Part shown: piece after piece, positions 44,357 through 55,485 of the stretch | Layout of the letters: each line of letters starts with the position of its first letter | Numbering within the stretch: position 1 is the first letter of the stretch | Assembly: GCA_023974075.1 (NCBI GenBank) | Contig: CM043807.1 | Span: 1,434,623-1,498,622 of the forward strand | Length of the DNA stretch: 64,000 nucleotides | From: Chaenocephalus aceratus | Taxonomy: Eukaryota; Chordata; Actinopteri; Perciformes; Channichthyidae | Direction of reading: 5' to 3' | Position numbers and translations under genes: made by a program | Notes under the pieces: generated by a model | Seen by the model: the letters and a program-made list of their open reading frames with translations, nothing else | The model's database searches: none | Told to the model about the DNA's origin: nothing

Positions 44357-45363
44357 ATGCGTGCTTTGGTCTCAGGTTGGTGTGTAGCGGCCTTACAACT
44401 GGATCTGCCAACACCCCTTACCAGTCTGTATCAAAGCAGCAGACTTGTACTGGATTTGCCTGCACTGCTAGATGAGGGTGCCACAGTCTTTGAGGAGCTG
44501 AATCTCACACCAGAGCAGGTAAGAAATAGAAATGGCTTACTGTAAAATAAAAGCGTGTCACAATGCTAAATCCTAAACATCACTAAATTCATTAAGAATA
44601 ACTTCACTGCTTTCTAATAGTTAAATTCTTTTTGAGTGTTTGTTAGTTGAGGAGAAGACCAGGAAACAGAGTAGGTCGAGGGTCTGGTTTGAGCAGAGAG
44701 CAGGGAGAGTTACTGCGTCATCCTTCCATGAGGCAGCCAAGACAGAGAGGTCTTCGTCTTTGATTAAAATAGTTTGCTATCCTCGCTCCTCTCAGTTTTC
44801 CACTGAAGCGACCAGGTATATATATATATACACTACTTCATCATGAATACATACAATAATTGAGTAACTAGATATTATGAGGGTAAAACAAGATATTAAC
44901 ATTCTAATAACAGTATTTTAGGGACTTTTTAAAGTTTTTCCAAAATGTTCAAAATAACATGTTCTTTTCCTCAGATGGGGTTTACAAAACGAGGACACTG
45001 CCAACAAGTCTTACCTGGTGGCTATGCAAGATCACCATGAAGACATCAATGTTGCAGCATCAGGGCTCATCCTCAACCCAGAGCTGCCATGGATTGGTGC
45101 ATCCCCAGATGGTGTCGTGACCGGTGTTTGCCATGAGCCTGGCATTTTAGAAATGAAGTGTCCTTTCAGCGCTAAAGACCGCAGTCTACTTGAATGCACC
45201 AAAGACTCGCGGTTCTGCCTGACCATCCCTGAGGGAGGTGTGATGAGCCTAAAGCTGAATCACAGCTAGATGTATCAAGTGCAGGCACAAATGCGTGTCG
45301 CAGAGGTAATGTTCTGTGATTGTGTTGTGTGGACACCTCAAGAACTTTTTAAACATCATGTTT
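44357..45363 (+). pseudogene. YqaJ-like viral recombinase/exonuclease-type nuclease
   Basis: Exons 44357-44518, 44647-44815 and 44976 onward have GT-AG borders. The second encodes [20 protein letters not shown] and [10 protein letters not shown]. The third encodes WGLQNEDTANKSYLVAM, LNPELPWIGASPDGVVTG and GILEMKCPFSA. The Asp of SPDG with the E-x-K of EMK form the PD-(D/E)XK nuclease set of the YqaJ (lambda exonuclease-like) family; RAGRxTAS is its helical motif. An in-frame TAG at 45267-45269 interrupts the domain, after which MYQVQAQMRVAEVMFCDCVV continues it until a TGA near 45363. In phages YqaJ acts in recombination; its role in the transposon is unknown. The N-terminal part beyond 44357 is not traced. 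Confidence 0.75.
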
Positions 45364-45802
45364 GATGGCGCATGTTTTGATGTTGCACATTCAAAGGTGG
45401 TAAACTTCATTAGAACGGGGATACTACCAGAGTTGTTGGGTAAATGGTTTACTGTGCCACGCTTCTCCCCCACTGCAACCTCTGACAAAACATCTGAGGG
45501 ACATTAAGAAGCTGACACTAAATAAGCTCACTGGTCTTTTTCTTTTGTCTTCATGGTCAGGTTTTTGTGTACCCATTAAGCTTACATATTCATACACTGT
45601 AGATTGTGCAATACATAACTGTATCTAATACTTGCAGATGTATTGTAGTATAAGTAGGAGTATTTAAAAAACCTCAAGGAACAAATACTTGGAAAAAGTG
45701 ATGTTTATTAGTTAAAAACTGGACATTTTAATGTATTAATTGTAAAGATAATAGAGAGAAGATCCAACATACATAGAAGACGGAATACACAATAAGCAAT
45801 TT

Positions 45803-45850
45803 GTTTCATTTAGCTGACGCTTTTATCAAAAGTGACTTACAAATATTCTG
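45803..45850. repeat. SINE-like tail motif
   Basis: TTTAGCTGACGCTTTTATCA followed by AAAGTGACTTACAAAT is a phrase shared by several teleost SINE 3' domains. Only this tail is seen. Confidence 0.35.
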
Positions 45851-46189
45851 TGGGTCCCACAGATGGGCAGACATTACAAAGAACAGCAAACTGTTACCAT
45901 CTTGTCAAGGGAAGGAGGTTGTCCTTGAGTGGCTGCTTGGCAAAGAGACAGCGGGATGGTGCTCTGAAGGATGGTGTATTTGTTCCTGACCAGGCCAATG
46001 ACTCTTTCCACATGGATCCTGACGGCAGCGAGTCCCCTTGTGGATTCAAGTTCCAGTGGATGCAGTTGCTGCTTGCCTTTGGTGAATGCTGGTATTTTCA
46101 ACTGCATTATACAGTCCCACAGTGTCTTTCACATTGAAGCTTCTATCAGCAAGAACAACATCTCCTGGTGATAATTTCTCAAGATATAA

Positions 46190-46464
46190 TTTACACACGG
46201 CATCTATTGCACGTCTGTCCGTCCTGGGAGAGGGATCACTCCTCTGTTGCTCTCCCTGAGGTTTCTCCCATGTTCCCTTTAAACTGTGGGGTTTCTCCGG
46301 AAGTTTTTCTTTGTACGATGTGAGGGTCTAAGGACAGAGGGTCTAAGGACAGAGGGTGTCGTATTGTCATACTGATATTCTGTACAAACTGTGAAGTCCA
46401 CTGAGACAAATGTAACATTTGTGATATTGGGCTATATAAATAAACATTGATTGATTGATTGATA
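46190..46464 (+). mobile_element. L2-type LINE (family A) 3' tail
   Basis: The + strand 3' UTR end of family A (ATTTACACACGGCATCTATT to GGGCTATATAAATAAACATT and TGATTGATTGAT), with two 15-bp VNTR units at 46323-46350. It splits the transposase between the [10 protein letters not shown] and YLEKLSPGD segments. GATAT on both sides could be a short target duplication, but it overlaps the repeat end. Confidence 0.85.
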
Positions 46465-46771
46465 TGAGCAGTTTTCTGTAATGTACTTCCCCCCCCCGAG
46501 CCCTTTGACACAAAGGATGTAACACCCTGTGGTGTTATAGAAATTAGATATTGTACAGTGTTGTGGTGCTTGTAATAGGACGTATGTTTGTGCACGTGCC
46601 CTTAAATTCTTTGGCTTCTCTACAAACATTTCAAAACAATCAATGATGGAAGTGCAGTTGCTAAAATTATCCCTGAAACACATGGGCAGACTAACCTGAA
46701 CTTGATCTTTTGAGGGCCAAAATATAAGTGGTGACAGTCTACACATGACATCTAAAGTATTGTTGAACATT

Positions 46772-48785
46772 TTCATTTCATTTCAAACCTTTATTTATCC
46801 AGATTGGTCCCATTGTGATCATAGATCTCTTTTTCAAGGGAGACCTGCAGCATATAGGTTCCACATGAAACATAAAACAATAAAGGACATTATACATTAT
46901 ATTTACAGGATACATAGTTATAGACATTTACAAGTGCCCATTGTATCAGCAAGCATTTCATTTAGCCTAGCTTTAAAAACATGCAGAGGAATGAGATTGC
47001 TCAGTTTCAATTCTTGCTGAAGATTGTTCCAAGCAAGTGGAGCTGCGCACATAAAAGCTGTCTTACCGAAGACCGTCCTTGCTCTTGGCACATCTAACAA
47101 GACTACATCATGTGACCTCAGACAATAGCTGCTTGCAACTCTCTGTGTTATCAGAGAGCAGATATAATACGGGAGTTTACCCAACAAAGCTTTATAGATA
47201 AACGTGTACCAATGACTGAGCCTCCGTACAGAGAGTGATGGTAAACCTGCCTTGGTATACAGTGTACAGTGATGTGTAAGCGCTTTACAATTTGTAACAA
47301 ATCTCAGAGCACTGTGATACACAGCATCCAATTTGCTCAGGTAATTGTAAAGGTAAAGTGGTCCTAAAACAGAGCCTTGAGGAACACCATTAGAAATGTT
47401 TAACGACTCAGAAGACAGCCCATCAAAATGAACACATTGGGACCTTTCAGAGAGGTAGTTCACAAACCACCCACTGCAAGGCTGGATAGGCCAATACTGA
47501 GTAGCCTCTGCTTTAAAATGCGATGATCAACGGTGTCAAACGCTTTGGAAAGGTCAATAAACAGAGCTGCACAACTCTGCTTATTATCTAAAATAGTAGT
47601 AATGTCATTTACCACTTTCATTGTCGCAGTGATGGTGCTGTGTTTCTTTCTGAAGCCTGACTGATGTTTAGACAGGATGTCATTTGTACATAAAAACTCC
47701 TTTACCTGTTCACTCACAAAGCGTTCGAGCACCTTAGCCAGAACTGACAATTTAGAGATTGGCCTATAGTTATTTAAAATAGTTGCCTCCCCTCCTTTCA
47801 GTAAAGGCAAGACATAAGCAGACTTCCATACTTTTGGAATTGCATTTGTGCTGAGGGAGAGGTTAAAAAGAGAAGTAAGAGGTGGAGCAATAAAATCTGC
47901 AGCTATCTTTAAAAAGAAAGGTTCTACGTTGTCCGGGCCAGCCGGTTTCCTAGGATCTAACTTGGATAATGCTTCATGAACAATACCAATAGTTAAAGGA
48001 GTAAAACTGAAAGGGTTTTCCAGACCACATTGTTCAGAGTCAAGGATTGGAGCGTTCACAGGAGCCACACAGCCAAACAGAGAGCCACAAGACACAAAAT
48101 GCTCATTAAAGCAATTTAGCATAGTAGCCCTGTCTGATATAGTGCCAGATGCTGTGGTCAGGCACGGAGGTAGCTCATTTGGGATATCACCAGTGGAAAT
48201 CGATTTTATGGCTTTCCAAAATTTCCTAGGATTATTCAGGTTTTCTGTGGTAACCGACAAATAGTACTTTGATTTAGCACTTTTTATTTGAGATGTGAAG
48301 CTATTTCTTAGCTGCCTAAAACGCAGCCATTCTACCTCTGAGCCTGATTTCCTAGCCTTAGCCCAAGCATTATTTCTCTCATGAAGGAGACTGGACAGCT
48401 CAGCAGAAAACCAGGGATTGTTTCGTCCCTTCACTCTAAATGTACGCAGAGGTGCATGTCTATCTATAATTTTCATAAAACCAAGATAAAAATAAGACCA
48501 TGCAGTTTCTACATCAGCACACAAATTGATTCTACCCCAATCAAAATCAAACAGATCATGTAAAAAACCCTGCTCCACAAAGTGTTTTTTGTCTCTCTTT
48601 GTGATGATACGTGGTTTAACCTTTTGGACCTTAGTGTCCCTAATTGTGGCCACAACACAGTGGTCACTCACATCATTAGCAAATACTCCCACAGATGAGT
48701 ATTTATGTGGAACATTTGTTAAAATTAGATCAATTAAGGAGGATTTATTTGGGGACTTAATATTTGGGCGAGTAGGACTGTCTAA
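46772..48785 (-). mobile_element. L2/CR1-group LINE (family B) with target duplication
   Basis: On - the element runs from inside the endonuclease at 48785 to a GAAATGAAATGAA tail at 46772. AACATT is duplicated at 46766-46771 and 48786-48791, and the ISL2EU frame continues across it (SSVVR then MFNNTLD). It is 5'-truncated, as usual for LINEs. A second copy is at 9269-10283. Confidence 0.88.
46918..48785 (-). pseudogene. LINE family B ORF2: endonuclease end, reverse transcriptase, C-terminus
   Basis: One frame of more than 410 residues (to 47460) contains LIDLILTNVPHKYSSVGVFA, NDVSDHCVV (endonuclease SDH), the linker NPWFSAELSSLLHERNNAW, LDPRKPAGPDNVEPFFLK, YVLPLLKGGEATILNNYRPI, SKHQSGFRKKHSTITAT and ALFIDLSKAFDTVDHRIL. 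After a frame change come YLSERSQCVHFDG and [11 protein letters not shown], then directly NYLSKLDAVYHSALRFVTNC. The segment between, which should contain the catalytic YADD, is missing, so the enzyme cannot work. The C-terminal part continues to about 46918. Confidence 0.85.
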
Positions 48786-49757
48786 AACATTCTGACAACA
48801 CTGCTCTTAGACATATGAAAAAGATAAACAAAAAAATATAAAGGTAAGTTAAGCCTCATTCTCATCAATGTTAATAAAAAGCTATGAAAGGGAGTCAGTC
48901 TTGGACCGGCTTTCACAAACCCAGACAGAAAGCCAAAAACAACCATCGTTTTAGCATAGGCTTCTTAATTGAAAGACAGCACTTTAACATTGTCCTTAAG
49001 ACAATTAACCTCAGCTCTTAATCGTGCACACTCGTTTGTCAATGCCTTGACTGTAGCTTGGCAGGCTGCATTTGAGCATGGTTCCACAATACCTGAGCTA
49101 AGAATGGCTTGAGAGTAACTGTGGTCATCTTTCACACATTCTACCTGTTCAACTAAGGTGATGTCAAGCCCAGTGGCATCACTGGTGCTGGAAGGTGCCA
49201 CAGTCTCATGGTCACTATCAGGAACCAAAGTCTCAGTCCGTATCCTTTTCATCTGCTGAGTATGCTCAAATCTGCTGATGTGTGCGCAAACAGGCTGGGG
49301 ATGTAGTCAGGGCTCATGTTGTCATTTTTTCTTCCTAAGCAGACAGAGGCTACGAAGATAACGACAAGAAGTATTACGATCCTTAACTTAAGTAAAAGTA
49401 GCAATAATGTAGCCTAACATAAATACCCAAGTAATTTAAAGGGGACCTATCATGCAAAATGCACCTTTGTACGTCTTTTATACATGAATATGTGTCCCCG
49501 GTGTTCCAGGGAACTCACCAAGTGTCAGAAAACACAACCCTCTCTATTTTCCTCCTTCGCCAAATCTCTAAAAAAGGGGCTGCAACGGATCTGAAAAAAA
49601 CGGATCCAGATTTCAACACTTTTCTACGTCACAGAGAAAAAAAAACCTATCAGGGGAATGAGCCACGGCCACGTGCATTGCCAAACCTCTCATTCGCATA
49701 TAGGCTATCGGCAGGCTAAATCAACCCACATCTGTGTTTTTGCCTGCTCTTGCCAGG

Positions 49758-51913
49758 ATGTCTAAGATAGTTAAACGTTGTGCTGTTGTTGGCTGCAAGA
49801 CTCGGGACAGGGGACTGCATGCAATGCCATCAGTGGAAAAAGAAATGAATCTGTGGCTAGACTTCATTTACAAGGGACATGTGCCAGAAGACCACGGCAG
49901 ATTTCTGTTTGTGTGTTCCAAACATTTTACGACGGACATGTTTATGAACTTGTCTCAAGTCCAACACGGATATGCCTCCAAAGTAATGCTAAACCCGGGA
50001 TCAATACCAACCATCCGGGACCAGGCCAGTGAGGACACATCCAATTTTGAAGCTGTAAGTTTTTATTTAGCGGTGTTTTTCCTGATAAAGCTATCTCTAG
50101 CTTGTAGCATGTAGCTTCGCCGCATCAATGTCGCCTCAAACCCAAATAGTAATCGGTTAGGTGTTTATATATTTTTGTAGCATTTTATTTTGTATGCTCC
50201 GCAGTCTTTGCTTTGTCTTTTATTTGAATTATCAGGCATTTGCTAACATGTTCAGACATACTGCCGTAATGGCGATCTGTGTGAAGGCTGTAAAGCCACG
50301 CCCTAGGCGATAACACAAGTATTTATTCTACTATTTATTAGTATTTTGTATCCTCTAAAATCATATTGAGTAAGTTATAATAACAAACGTAATCTTCTGT
50401 AGGCAAGTGCCGTTTTTTCCAGCGTTATATGTAAAAGCTTTTGTGATTGTAGTCTGTAAGAACGATCAGATATCATCGATCTGTAAGCTAAGCTACGCTA
50501 CGCTAATGAGACATGCCGTTTTTTACAGCGTTATATGTAAAAGCTTTTGTGATTGTAGTCTGTAAGAACGATCAGTTATCATCGATCTGTAAGCTACGCT
50601 ATGCTAATGAGACATGCCGTTTTTTCCAGCGTTATATTTAAAAGCTTTTGTGATTGTAGTCTGTAAGAACGATCAGATATCATCGATCTGTAAGCTAAGC
50701 TACGCTACGCTAATGAGACATGCCGTTTTTTCCACCGTTATATGTAAAAGCTTTTGTGATTGTACTCTGTAAGAACGATCAGATATCATCGATCTGTAAG
50801 CTAAGCTACGCTACGCTAATGAGACATGCCGTTTTTTGCAGCGTTATATGTAAAAGCTTTTGTGTGTTTACTTGTTTGCGCACATGAATATAAATGGGGG
50901 TGTGTTAGGATACAACACTGTGTATGTATGCGAGGGGGGACACACACCACGAGTAAAACTGAGCTAAAGCCCCGTTGGTCTGTTGTTGTTGACAAGGCCT
51001 TACCTCTAGCAACAGGCTAATTAGTGGCTAGCACTCATTACAGTCAGTCTACTGAGCTCAGCCCCTCTCCAACACATCATCTGTATTGAGTCAGAAACAC
51101 AGCATGCACGTTACGGTTCAAAACTAACTCAGATTGGAAAAGGCTAAGCAAAGAGCTTTGCTAAATAGAGAGTTTTGCTAAATAGAGAGTTTTAGCCCCA
51201 TCTTTTGGGATTTCAGACTATATTTATTTAGTATTTTCTCATCCTAAATACTAAGTTGAGATGATTTTGTTCTAACTATGTGTTCTTCTTTACAGGCCAG
51301 CACCTCACATACTTACTAATTAGTGACCATTTGTACATCCTTTGCTATTATTTACATTTTTTTTAATCATGGCGGAAATGAAAGACTGTACCTGGCAGCC
51401 CTGCACTACAATGAAAACGCTGAGCGTGCACAAGCCACTACATCCACTGGAAACCCTCTGTATAAACTGCAGTTCCCAAAGGCCAGGAAGGGAGAATGCT
51501 GAGCAAAACCAGTAAAGACTGACCCCACATTCCGTAAGTGTTTAAAATATTTATTATACAACTATTTACAAATATAAAATTAGAAAGAAGTTTCAGTTTT
51601 TTACATGCATATACTAATCTAAACCACATTTTTTGTTGTGCTTTTTTTACCATTGCACTGCCCTACGTGGCCAACTTGATGGACCTCATCTTCGACCAAG
51701 TCTTTGTGGACCCTGCACCATTATGAGCGACCTGACAGGGAGGAGGTCATCGCCGGGTATGCTACACGGTTCAATTTGGCTGCTGTCTGAACCCAACATC
51801 GACATTTCACGGATCAGGAAACTCCCTGCGTATCCTGAGGACAACGCAGGCCGGAATCACCACTCTGATCCTGCGTCCAAGGAAGCCCCAGCACCAGCTC
51901 ACAAAGCTTCTGT
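49758..51913 (+). pseudogene. THAP-domain gene of the Kolobok-like element
   Basis: Exon 1 (49758-50054, 99 codons, donor GTAAGT) starts MSKIVKRCAVVGCKTRDRGL and contains MNLWLDFIYKGHVPEDHGRF with LFVCSKHFTTD. The C-x4-C ... C-x2-H spacing and the W in between are a THAP zinc finger. Later coding pieces: about 51365-51533 (RLYLAALHYNENAERAQATT, YKLQFPKARKGE, then a stop) and about 51640-51913 (ALPYVANLMDLIFDQVFVDP, then a frame change). The large region between, where a catalytic domain would be expected, holds only intron-like sequence. So this is a deletion derivative, or the later exons belong to a captured gene. Confidence 0.6.
50409..50863. repeat. 101-106-bp tandem repeat, 4.3 copies
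   Basis: Starts near 50409, 50515, 50616, 50722 and 50828 with GCCGTTTTTT, each followed by AAAAGCTTTTGTGATTGTA, GAACGATCAGATATCATCGA and CTAATGAGACAT. Copies are nearly identical; the second is 5 bases shorter. It lies in the intron of the THAP gene. Confidence 0.93.
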
Positions 51914-53589
51914 AAAAATATTTAGTGTCATTTATACAAAATACAAGTAGGCTACATTTAGTTTTTTTTATGGGTTTTTTTTAACCGTTGATTTTGACAA
52001 TAAAGTTCCGAGTTGATATCAAAATGTGTCGTGATTATTCATGTTTGGATGGGTAAAGAATATTCTGATTTCAAAAGCATAAGGTTGTGTGTGTGGACCT
52101 TTTTGTCGTACACATGGGTGTGTTATGCCATTGCTGTGTAGTATATAATATAATAGTACATGTACAATGACAGAATGAAAGATTGCATAAAGCCATATAC
52201 ACCAGTATTTATTTCCATGAACAATATTAGCATTCGTTTTACAATTTCAGTCAAAACAAACAAACCACTCACTGCTCTATTTGCCTCAACTGTAGTCTGT
52301 AGTCCACCATGTTCAGCTCTGTAAATATTCAACGCATTCTGCAGGGAGAACACATTTAGACACACAGGCTCCAATCCAGGATGGTCCACCATACAGGTTA
52401 CAGAGTCCTCAAGTTACTGCATCCGTCTTGACACATTGTGATAAACATATATTGAATGACATGTGAAAAATGTATTTAAACGGACAACTTAGTAAAGCTG
52501 TCAAAAATGTTACCTGTGGTATCTCCATGCAGCACACATTCTCCGTTCAGAAGGCATCGTGGCGCAATTTGCACAAAGAAGTCAATAACTGAGCTTTTAA
52601 AAACACATGAAACTACACACATTGCTGACAACTGAGGTGTTGTTGGAGTTATACTTTTTATCATCCTAAGTTATTGAACTTTCCAACGGTTGTTGCACGA
52701 TGTTGGAAGAAAAGGACTGTAAACTATTAATAAACGCAATGAGGCCATTGTATATATGCTGAAAATATGAATGTCTCCCTTTATAAATATATAAATATAT
52801 ATATCGCTGTTTTTGCGTTACAAACTGTACACATTGCATTCTTGCTAATTAGCCAAAATATGAACGGAATAAGGAGCAAGCATCGTAACAGAGTAAAATA
52901 AATAGGGACAACAGCTTGTCAGCTAACCATTCAGAAACGTCCTGCTGCAACCGAGATGTTTGCACCTCCACCAAAACCTCCGCTGCTTCAGGGTCAGTTT
53001 CTGGATCAAATTGATAGTATGCTTGAACACATGCATTGCTCTGAGATGACATGTTTATTCGACACTCGTAATCACAGCAAGCATGGTAACGTGACTCTCG
53101 CCGGCTCATGCCTGCTCTTCTGCAGGGGGGCGTGGTCAGCTGCTGCTCAGAATTTTCAAAGACGGGCTTGGAATAGAGCGAAAATGAGCGAAACGAGGCA
53201 TGTCTAAAAAATGATCCGTTTGGTATTTTGAAAAATAAAATGTATAAATATACCTTATATAGGTATGGTCATACACTATATCATTTAAATATAGCATGAT
53301 AGGTCTCCTTTAAGGCATGCATTCAATAATATTGAGAACGGCAATTTCTTTCTCAGTTTTCTGCCAGAAATGTGTCTTTTATTCAAATTCAGTCGGTTTC
53401 AAGCGTAAAGGAACACAGAGCAAAACTAATGCAGTCCTTTCAAAACTGGGAATATTTTACTCGTGCTATGTTACCATTACACTGCTAACGGTAATTATTA
53501 TTCGGCAACTGAATTATCTATGTTGAAGTATTTTGAAAACGTTTTTCTGACAAAAGAAGCTAAAAGATAACAATAAGTGAAGAGTTTAC

Positions 53590-53773
53590 CGGAAACAAAG
53601 TGTTGACTGCACAATCTGGAGTTAGATGTCGGCTGCCAGTGGTCCCTTCTGGTGGCAGCCAGCCATTTATTACGACGGTCTAAGTCTTTGGGGATCGATA
53701 CCAACTGTAGTCCGGGGTTCCTCTGGCGACTATTGTCACAGCCCACAGCACAACAAATCCCAGGCATATCCAC
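53590..53773 (-). pseudogene. THAP zinc-finger exon of the ISL2EU-like transposase
   Basis: Starts at an ATG (53773) with GICCAVGCDNSRQRNPGLQL, then RRNKWLAATRRDHWQP and RLCSQHFVSG. C-x4-C ... W ... C-x2-H is the THAP signature, and the exon ends at a GTAAAC donor (53584-53589). It is 120 bases to the left of the downstream Harbinger element and separated from the rest of its gene by the Kolobok-like insertion. Confidence 0.78.
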
Positions 53774-54088
53774 AAACTTTATTATTCACAATAGCCGCTT
53801 TCACACCGCAGGACTTGCGGTACTTTGCGGCACTAAAGTACCACTAAAGTACCACGGCACTAAATCCGCCAGGGGGCTAGTGCCAATCGCATTCACACCG
53901 CAGTACTTTCCCTGAGGCACGATTACGCTGACGTCACTTCGTCTTCTTCTTCTCTGGGTTTACTGGCAGGCCGCAAAACCACTTCACGGCGAGTACAACA
54001 AAAAAACGAGAGAAGAAGAACTACACGGGGAAGGGGGTATAAAGCCCACCCGCTGTGTGAGGCGTTTGTTTACTTTCAGACCTCAGAC

Positions 54089-55485
54089 ATGATGGAGTTC
54101 AATGAGCTTGTTGTCTTTGTGCTCATGTTATACAGCTTTGTAACTGGGTTATTGCAGCCAACTAGGGATTTGACCCACTCGTCGGATGCTGTAAGTGCAA
54201 TGCTGGTTCGGAATCGAAGGCGGTTAAAAAGCTTTCGGAAAAGGATTGGACGACGAAAGGCACACACTATAGCCATGTTTCGCCGTAAGATGGCTGATGA
54301 CGATCAGCGTTTTCACGCCCTAAGAACAGCGATGGTAAGTTCAGTAAAATCACATGAATACTACGTAGGATTTGTGGAGTTATGTAGAGCTAATTTGTGC
54401 CTTTGTATGTGTTCCAGATATGCCAATACTACGGAGCGCGTCGTGTCTCTCTCTGGGTGAACAATAGAACATCGGCCTGGTGGGAGACGGTGGTGCCAAC
54501 GTACACCGATGAGCAGTGGATGAAAGATTTCCGAATGTCCAAGCAATCTTTCAAATACCTAATTTGTCGCCTGGGAGCAACGTTGGGGAGAAGCGACACC
54601 AACTTCCGGGAGTGTGTCCCTGTGCCTAAAAAAATCGCCATGGCAACTTAGAAACTTGCAACCAACTCAGAGTACAGGACCATCTCTCATTTGTTTGGAG
54701 TCGGCATCTCTACGGTGTGTTGCTGTGTGCAGGAGTTCTGCTCCTCTGTTGTGAGCCTACTTCTTCCTGAGTTTATGCCATGGCCGAACTCTGAGAAGTT
54801 AGAGGAGATGGCATTCACTTTTGAGCGCAGATGGGGGGTGCCACAGTGTGTTGGTGCAGTAGATGGATCACACATCCCCATTATGAGACCAGAGGAATAC
54901 CATAACGAGTATTTCAACCGCAAAGGCTGGCACTCGCTCGTCCTGCAGGGTGTTGTGGATGCTAGGGGCCTCTTTTGGAGTGGCTTACCAGGTAGCATGC
55001 ATGATAGCAGAGTGTTCAGCATGTCCTCACTGGTTAGTTTTGTGGATAGGGGTGGTCTACTTCCTCATGTAACAAGGAATATTTGGGGACATGATGTGGG
55101 TTACTATATCCTTGGTGACTCAGCCTACCCCCTGCAAAGATGGCTGATGAAACCTTTCCAGGACAATGGAAGGCTCACACCCGAGCAACGTGTGTACAAC
55201 TTCAAAACAAGCCGAGCACGAGTGGTGGTGGAGAATGCTTTTGGCAGACTGAAGGGAAGGTGGCGCTGCTTGATGAAAAGAAACGACTGCAACATTGACA
55301 AGATCAGAACCCAGGTGGTAGCATGTTGCACATTACATAACCTGTGTGAGAGTAATGGTGATGAGTACAGGGATGAATGGACTGCCTTACCAGCGGCGAC
55401 CCAGCTTGATGTGCCAGCCAATATTGGCGAGGCTGGGGGGAAAGAAATGCGCACAGCCCTTATGAGGCATCTCAACATCGATTAA
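54089..55485 (+). pseudogene. Harbinger transposase with a single nonsense codon
   Basis: Exon 1 is 54089-54334 (82 codons; donor GTAAGT) and exon 2 is 54418-55485 (acceptor TTCCAG; stop TAA). The frame is continuous except for TAG at 54649-54651, about codon 160. The N-terminal part is basic; TYTDEQWMKDFRMSKQSFKY is the helix-turn-helix-like region; NSEYRTISHLFGVGISTV follows. Catalytic residues are all in place: Asp in GAVDGSHIP (54862-54864), Asp in LGDSAYPL (55117-55119) and Glu in VVVENAFGRL (55231-55233), spaced as in the DDE_4/HARBI1 family. The Trp-type codon expected at the TAG is a guess from relatives. Downstream MRHLNID is the normal end. Function: excision and insertion of the element in the nucleus. 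Confidence 0.9.

Larger units (their letters stand above)
49440..53309 (+). mobile_element. Kolobok-like DNA transposon with TTAA target duplication
   Basis: The left end AGGGGACCTATCATGC (49440-49455) and the right end GCATGATAGGTCTCCT (53294-53309) match at 15 of 16 inverted positions and are flanked by TTAA on both sides (49436-49439 and 53310-53313). A THAP-type exon and later exons lie on +. TTAA targets with THAP-bearing transposases point to Kolobok; piggyBac shares the TTAA but not the THAP domain. The 3.9 kb copy lacks a recognisable catalytic domain and carries a 106-bp tandem array. Confidence 0.72.
45870..53773 (-). pseudogene. ISL2EU-like THAP-DDE transposase, interrupted
   Basis: From 53773 downwards: a THAP exon (to 53590); after the Kolobok-like insertion, a linker with a coiled coil (49254-48965; NECARLRAEVNCLKDNVKVL); LTPFHSFLLTLMRMRLNLPL and YLFHMSKSSVVR (about 48900-48790). 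After the LINE the frame resumes exactly: RMFNNTLDVMC, RLSPLIFWPSKDQVQ, CTSIIDCFEMFVEKPKNL (first catalytic Asp), RARAQTY (about 46770-46600). After the L2 tail: YLEKLSPGDVVLADRSFNVK (second Asp) and LKIPAFTKGKQQL, then VRIHVERVIGLVRNKYTILQ (Glu) and KMVTVCCSLCN (46189-45870). All three acidic residues are recognisable, but stops, a frame change near 46100 and three insertions disable it. Confidence 0.75.
44220..53790. mobile_element. ISL2EU-like DNA transposon split by three later insertions
   Basis: Two convergent genes belong together: a YqaJ-type nuclease on + (44357-45500) and a THAP-DDE transposase on - (53773 down to about 45870). That pairing is what I recall for ISL2EU elements of animals. 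The transposase frame is interrupted by an L2 tail (46190-46464), a family B LINE (46772-48785) and a TTAA-flanked Kolobok-like element (49440-53309). Removing these mentally brings neighbouring motifs into order. The terminal repeats were not identified; the right end may be disturbed by the Harbinger element at 53794. Confidence 0.72.

Noticed and set aside
46745..47020. 91-codon + strand frame
   Set aside because: Antisense of the family B LINE 3' end.
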